The notes under the pieces: model-generated
Told to the model about the DNA's origin: nothing
Database searches by the model: none
Seen by the model: the letters and a program-made list of their open reading frames with translations, nothing else
From: Deltaproteobacteria bacterium
GTDB taxonomy: Bacteria > Desulfobacterota > Desulfobacteria > Desulfobacterales > SG8-13
Direction: 5' to 3'
Assembly (NCBI GenBank): GCA_024639205.1
Contig: JAHEIV010000057.1
Span: 1-10,961, forward strand
DNA: 10,961 nt
Part shown: in pieces, positions 8,238 through 10,961 of the stretch
How positions within the stretch are numbered: the stretch's first letter is position 1
Layout of the letters: every line of letters starts with the position of its first letter
Made by a program: the position numbers and the translations under genes

Positions 8238-8771
8238 TTGAACCCAACCAAAAAAATCAAACATGCCCGCCCTTGGGGCGACGACAGCGCTGCATGTTAC
8301 GCCAAGGTGATCTGTCTGTTGCCGGGTGGCACCTCGCCGCTGGAGGCCGTCAAAAAATCATCACCGGAGAGCGAATTGGAAGAAAAAATAACAACTGGTA
8401 CCAGAGGCGCCTCTCAGGAAACCCGCTCGACCGTCAATGCATTTGGCCAGACGCGAGACACCGGGGCGGCCCTTGCGGGTGTGGTTCACCTTTTGGCAAG
8501 ATACGAAGATGATTTTCGGCCGGCGGTCGGAGATACCGTTTTGGCCGGTGGTGACTTTGCGGACAGTGGATTGCGGGTCGGCATGGTTCTGAAAGCGCAT
8601 CCCGGACAGCAGGACCGGACCGAGGATTGGCAGGCGGCACGGAAGCACGGTTCGGAAATTGCTGAACTTCTTAACAAAATCACCGACCGCTTGTCATGGG
8701 CCGGCGGACAGGTGCAATTGCCTCTGCGTCTCTGCGGTCCGCTAAGCCCCCCTCAAGCGACATCTGCTTGA
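8238..8771 (+). pseudogene. 5'-truncated ADP-ribosylglycohydrolase remnant (C-terminal part)
   Basis: The open frame, bounded by stops at 8199-8201 and 8769-8771, has no good start: a TTG at 8238 and no in-frame ATG near the start of the homology. From about 8262 the product resembles the C-terminal 40% of bacterial ADP-ribosylglycohydrolases (DraG/ARH, crystallin-J1 type). It has a His-x-x-Pro segment, a YAKV helix with GTSPLEAV, FGQTRDTG, AGVVHLLARYEDDF, then VLAGGDFADSGLRVGMVL and a closing EIAELLNKI helix. Intact members remove ADP-ribose from proteins or related substrates using Mg. Here the N-terminal catalytic half is absent, the usual GGDSAARG reads GGDFADSG, and the last 25 residues look unrelated. 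I infer a decayed gene. The family call comes from motif memory, not a search. Confidence 0.55.
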
Positions 8772-8797
8772 CTATAACACCCTTATTTTTATATAAT
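8768..8797 (+). promoter_or_regulatory. Strong sigma70-type promoter for the DUF1566 gene
   Basis: TTGACT (8768-8773, five of six) is followed by an 18-nt spacer and a perfect TATAAT (8792-8797) in an A/T-rich stretch. Transcription would begin near 8804, giving an 88-nt leader to the ATG at 8892. The -35 box overlaps the stop codon of the glycohydrolase remnant. Confidence 0.65.
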
Positions 8798-8891
8798 TAT
8801 CTATAGTTAGCCGGGAGGACGCTACCACAGACCCCGCTTCCCCCCGTGCCGGTATCCGGGCCTTGACAACCAGACAGCCACTGGGCAGCAG

Positions 8892-9386
8892 ATGATCCGA
8901 AGGATTGTGAAAACTATTATCGGTTTAGTCGGTATGGTCATATTTCTACTGCAGGTCTGCCCTGCCGGATTGAGCGACCAACGGTTCACAGATAACGGAG
9001 ATGGAACCGTCACAGACAACCAGCTCAGCGTGATGTGGGCCAAAAGCGACAATCAGGGAGATATCGGATGGAAGCAAGCCGACGCATTTGCCCGCTACAG
9101 TTTCGGGCTGACAGTCGGCAAGCAATATGCCAACTGGCGCCTGCCGACCATTGAAGAGCTGCCGAGCCTGTATGTGTTGAATTCCAACTATAACGGCTAC
9201 GCTACCGACTGCGGTGTCCGGGTGAGAATCGCATCGCAAATCGAGTTGAGTTGTATTTTGGTGTGGTCCTCCGATGTCATATTGGGATCCCCCATGGCTT
9301 TTAACTTCAATATCGGCAATCCATTCAGCGTGCAATCCTATGACATTTCCGGGTGCCGCGTCTTGCCGGTGCGCAACCTCGAATAG
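8892..9386 (+). CDS. Exported DUF1566 (Lcl C-terminal domain) protein
   Basis: The 164-residue protein begins with a basic stretch and a hydrophobic segment (about 6-24), read as a Sec signal peptide with cleavage near residue 26. The mature part has the DUF1566 signature in order: RFTDNGDGTVTDNQLSVMWAK (31-51), W60 and the A..A helix, NWRLPTIEEL (81-90), VWSSD (124-128) and the closing CRVLPVR (155-161). DUF1566 is named after the C-terminal domain of the Legionella collagen-like adhesin and is frequent in secreted deltaproteobacterial proteins; its biochemical role is not established. C23 is not in a canonical lipobox (LLQVC), so I do not call it a lipoprotein. The ribosome binding site before 8892 is weak. 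The 69-residue gene at 9395 follows by 8 nt. Confidence 0.85.
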   Translation: MIRRIVKTIIGLVGMVIFLLQVCPAGLSDQRFTDNGDGTVTDNQLSVMWAKSDNQGDIGWKQADAFARYSFGLTVGKQYANWRLPTIEELPSLYVLNSNYNGYATDCGVRVRIASQIELSCILVWSSDVILGSPMAFNFNIGNPFSVQSYDISGCRVLPVRNLE

Positions 9387-9394
9387 AAGGGAAA

Positions 9395-9604
9395 ATGAAA
9401 TATTTTATCAGACATTTCGAAGACGGATACCAGGTGTTCGAAACAGACGGGGACAAAGAGATCCTGATCGCGACGTTCCACCGAGACCCGCAAACCCAGA
9501 GCGGGAAGAAATCTTCGGCTCAGCGCCGGGCGGAAGAGTATTGTGATCTCCTCAATCAGAAAGACAGCGGCGGCGGACTGTTCCTGGATCTGAGCGGGGA
9601 TTAA
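9395..9604 (+). CDS. Small conserved-looking protein of unknown function
   Basis: The 69-residue product (MKYFIRHFEDGYQVFETDGD...) starts at an ATG with GAAGGG about 4 nt upstream, and lies 8 nt after the DUF1566 stop, so the two are probably translated from one transcript. It is highly charged and has no signal peptide or membrane segment. Residues 1-30 alternate like a beta hairpin, and about 38-55 (SAQRRAEEYCDLLNQK) form an amphipathic helix. The C-terminus is glycine- and aspartate-rich. I do not recognise a family and assign no function. The good ribosome binding site and tight spacing make it more likely real than a chance frame. Confidence 0.65.
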   Translation: MKYFIRHFEDGYQVFETDGDKEILIATFHRDPQTQSGKKSSAQRRAEEYCDLLNQKDSGGGLFLDLSGD

Positions 9605-9657
9605 CCCGCCTGTCCGGCGGTTGGAAATGCCCGGTCGCCCTGAACCCGTTTTTTTTT
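9603..9657 (+). terminator. Possible terminator region after the small gene
   Basis: An imperfect GC-rich hairpin (AACCCGCC with GGCGGTT, one bulged C, 5-nt loop, 9603-9622) overlaps the stop codon of the 69-residue gene. A run of nine Ts follows at 9649-9657. The T-run is 26 nt away from the hairpin, so this is not a canonical rho-independent terminator; a second weak stem next to the Ts is possible. Confidence 0.25.
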
Positions 9658-9820
9658 AAGGCACCGAAGTATTTGAGCACATGGTTTTCGCGTTTTTTCA
9701 GTAAAAATGAAATAACGGTCATGAATCATGTGGGCTGACTAACCCTGCCCCTTATTGGCTTTCTCTTTATCGATCCGCTGACGCCTGCGCGTGCCTGACC
9801 TTTTCCGGACCAAACCCGAT
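9658..9820 (+). other. Non-coding stretch before the rhodanese promoter
   Basis: Together with its flanks, the 308 nt between the 69-residue gene and the rhodanese ATG hold no supported gene. All frames are broken by frequent stops. Apart from the T-run on its left and the promoter on its right, I see nothing specific here. Confidence 0.5.
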
Positions 9821-9848
9821 TTGACATTTTGCGATGAAATCATAGAAT
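9821..9848 (+). promoter_or_regulatory. Sigma70-type promoter for the rhodanese-like gene
   Basis: A perfect TTGACA (9821-9826) is followed by a 16-nt spacer and TAGAAT (9843-9848, five of six). Transcription would start near 9855, about 58 nt before the ATG at 9913. The presence of an intact promoter argues against the gene being a dead remnant. Confidence 0.6.
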
Positions 9849-9912
9849 TTGGTATCCGAGTGTTATCCATTACCCAAAACCAAGGTGTTCGTTTGCTCGC
9901 ATGGAGGAACCC

Positions 9913-10329
9913 ATGAACAGATTCTGGCCATCACGATTGACCAACTCTGCAGCCATCCTGCTGGTTGTATTGCTCACAGCCGTTCCCGGCTGTGCACAAA
10001 ATGCCCCGAAACGGATTACAGTAGATGAGCTCAACGCAGCCCTCGCCGACCGGCAACCCATCGTAGTGGACGTGCGCGACACGGGAGACTGGGATAAGAG
10101 CGATCAAAAAATACAAGGCGCCATTCGCCTGAACCCGAGAAACTTCGATCCGGCAAATCTGCCGATAGCAAAAACCGCCCTGTTGGTATTGTACTGAGCT
10201 TGACCGAACGAACAGACAAGTGCCCGGGTGGCACAAAAATTGATACGAAACGGTTATACCAACGTTGTCATTCTCAAGGGCGGCTGGAACGCGTGGTCCA
10301 GAGCTGGATATCCGGTGGAAAAAAAGTGA
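9913..10329 (+). CDS. Rhodanese-like lipoprotein with two in-frame TGA codons, probable selenoprotein (U95-A-U97)
   Basis: Rhodanese-fold proteins carry sulfur on a loop cysteine. The frame from ATG 9913 (GGAGG 5 nt upstream) encodes a signal segment with a lipobox-like VPGC (C27), then a rhodanese domain: ITVDELNAAL, IVVDVRDTGDW (50-60), GAIRLNP and LLVLY (90-94). TGA codons follow at 10195 and 10201. The same frame continues as PNEQTSARVAQKL, GYTNVVILKGGWNAW and AGYPVEKK to a TGA at 10327. Family members read YCxCPNE-x-TSARVA here, so both TGA codons replace the two loop cysteines. Counting from the loop serine (S103), U97 is at the catalytic cysteine position. Since nothing is shifted and a SECIS-like hairpin follows, I read both as selenocysteine, giving 138 residues. 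The alternative is a pseudogene with two nonsense changes. TGA is an ordinary stop for ileS, ugd, rfbA and fxsA, so the code is not globally altered. Confidence 0.75.
10220..10234 (+). promoter_or_regulatory. Candidate bacterial SECIS hairpin
   Basis: GUGCC (10220-10224) pairs perfectly with GGCAC (10230-10234) around the 5-nt loop CGGGU (10225-10229). The loop begins 21 nt after the second TGA and 27 nt after the first. The published bacterial SECIS pattern has a short hairpin within the coding sequence, a small apical loop with a G among its first two bases, and a loop about 16-37 nt after the UGA; this one fits on all counts. One element could serve both codons. The 5-bp stem alone is weak evidence; its position is what matters. 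Confidence 0.55.
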
Positions 10330-10429
10330 CCGGCTGCAGGCACCAGCCCGAATTCGACAGGCTCAAAGCAAGGCGGCGGGTCGTGCGTGTTTTTTCGGAC
10401 ACAACAGTTTTCAAGTTTATGGAGAGGCG

Positions 10430-10825
10430 ATGCTGCTGAAACTGTTTCTGGCATTCACCCTGATCCCAGTGGTGGAAATTTATCTTCTGATCAAAATCGG
10501 CGGTCACATCGGGGCATTGAACACGGTTGTTCTTGTGGTTGCCACCGGATTTGCCGGTGCCTACCTGGCCCGATTGCAGGGAATGCAGACCATGTTTCGT
10601 GTTCGCTCCAGCCTCCAGCAGGGAGTCATGCCAACAGAGGACCTGCTGGATGCGGTGCTGATTTTCGCCGCCGGCATCGTTTTGCTCACCCCGGGTTTTA
10701 TTACCGATATCAGCGGCCTGCTGCTGCTGATCCCGGAGACTCGCCTGCTGTTTAAACGCTACCTGAAGAAAAGGCTCGACACCTGGATGGTCGAGCAGAA
10801 TGTTCGCATCGATCGCTTCCAGTGA
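10430..10825 (+). CDS. fxsA: FxsA-family membrane protein
   Basis: The 131-residue inner-membrane protein matches the FxsA family (named for suppression of F exclusion of phage T7 in E. coli). It has hydrophobic segments at about 4-22, 28-46 and 75-101, a conserved glutamate E16 in the first, and the hallmark LLTPGFITDISGLLLLIP (85-102), followed by a basic cytoplasmic tail. The physiological role of the family is unknown. The ATG at 10430 has GGAGAGG just upstream and places the first membrane segment at the N-terminus; a longer open frame from 10265 overlaps the rhodanese 3' end and is not supported. The gene lies 100 nt after the rhodanese stop and may share its transcript. Confidence 0.93.
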   Translation: MLLKLFLAFTLIPVVEIYLLIKIGGHIGALNTVVLVVATGFAGAYLARLQGMQTMFRVRSSLQQGVMPTEDLLDAVLIFAAGIVLLTPGFITDISGLLLLIPETRLLFKRYLKKRLDTWMVEQNVRIDRFQ

Positions 10826-10896
10826 TCAAAAACAACTGGAAGAAATCCGCCGCAGTTCGGTAGAGGAATCGATGAATCCCCGAAAGGAAGCTGCAC

Positions 10897-10961
10897 ATGG
10901 CAAGCCATAGCGGTACCGGGTTGTCGGCCCTGGACATACCGGAAGTTCTGGCCGTCCTGTT
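10897..10961 (+). CDS. N-terminus of an unrecognised protein (partial, runs off right edge)
   Basis: An ATG at 10897 is preceded by AAAGGAAG at about 6-8 nt and opens a frame (MASHSGTGLSALDIPEVLAVL) that stays open to the window edge. It lies 71 nt after fxsA on the same strand. Only 21 residues are visible, with no signal peptide, which is too little to name a family. A competing ATG at 10872 closes after a dozen codons. Confidence 0.55.
   Translation, partial: MASHSGTGLSALDIPEVLAVL

Noticed and set aside
7718..8260. 180-codon minus-strand open frame
   Set aside because: It is a shadow opposite the Dabb gene, whose family motifs are clear on the plus strand.
8863..8868. TTGACA as a second promoter for the DUF1566 gene
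   Set aside because: No -10-like sequence lies 16-18 nt downstream, where the gene's start codon already begins.
10195..10210. Frameshift or sequencing error as the explanation for the broken rhodanese gene
   Set aside because: The upstream and downstream halves are in the same frame with no insertion or deletion, and only the two expected cysteine codons are changed.

Overview
The window (about 11 kb, moderately GC-rich) looks like a chromosomal segment of a Gram-negative bacterium, most likely of the Desulfobacterota (former Deltaproteobacteria). This rests on the ileS-lspA-lgt gene order, the styles of FxsA, Dabb, DUF1566 and HNH proteins, and a probable selenoprotein, which are common in that group. 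The taxonomic call is an inference from gene content, not from a marker gene.

Minus strand, positions 1 to about 7150. Read in the direction of transcription, an HNH-endonuclease gene (7002-6493), a UDP-glucose 6-dehydrogenase gene (6468-5083) and rfbA/rmlA (5072-4188) form a tight run behind an extended -10 promoter near 7150. They are followed by a separate unit with its own sigma70-type promoter: ileS (3928-1130), lspA (1123-638) and an lgt-family gene (540 to beyond the left edge). ugd and rfbA supply nucleotide sugars (UDP-glucuronate, dTDP-glucose) for surface polysaccharide. lspA and Lgt belong to lipoprotein maturation, but this Lgt lacks several residues considered essential.

Plus strand, about 7190 to the right edge. 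These are small, mostly exported or membrane genes: a periplasmic protein with a signal peptide (7363-7737), a Dabb-family protein (7832-8191), a 5'-truncated ADP-ribosylglycohydrolase remnant (about 8238-8771), a DUF1566 exported protein (8892-9386) with a 69-residue small protein right behind it (9395-9604), a rhodanese-like lipoprotein (9913-10329), an FxsA membrane protein (10430-10825) and the start of an unrecognised gene (10897 onward). Good sigma70-like promoters precede the DUF1566 and rhodanese genes.

The most notable item is the rhodanese-like gene. Its frame is interrupted by two TGA codons one codon apart (10195-10197 and 10201-10203), exactly where the Cys-x-Cys of the rhodanese active-site loop is expected. 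The same frame then continues, without any shift, through the rest of a normal rhodanese domain to a third TGA. A hairpin with a G-rich loop lies 16 nt after the second TGA and fits the bacterial SECIS pattern. I therefore read it as a double-selenocysteine (U-A-U) exported rhodanese-like selenoprotein that a standard gene caller would cut short at residue 94.
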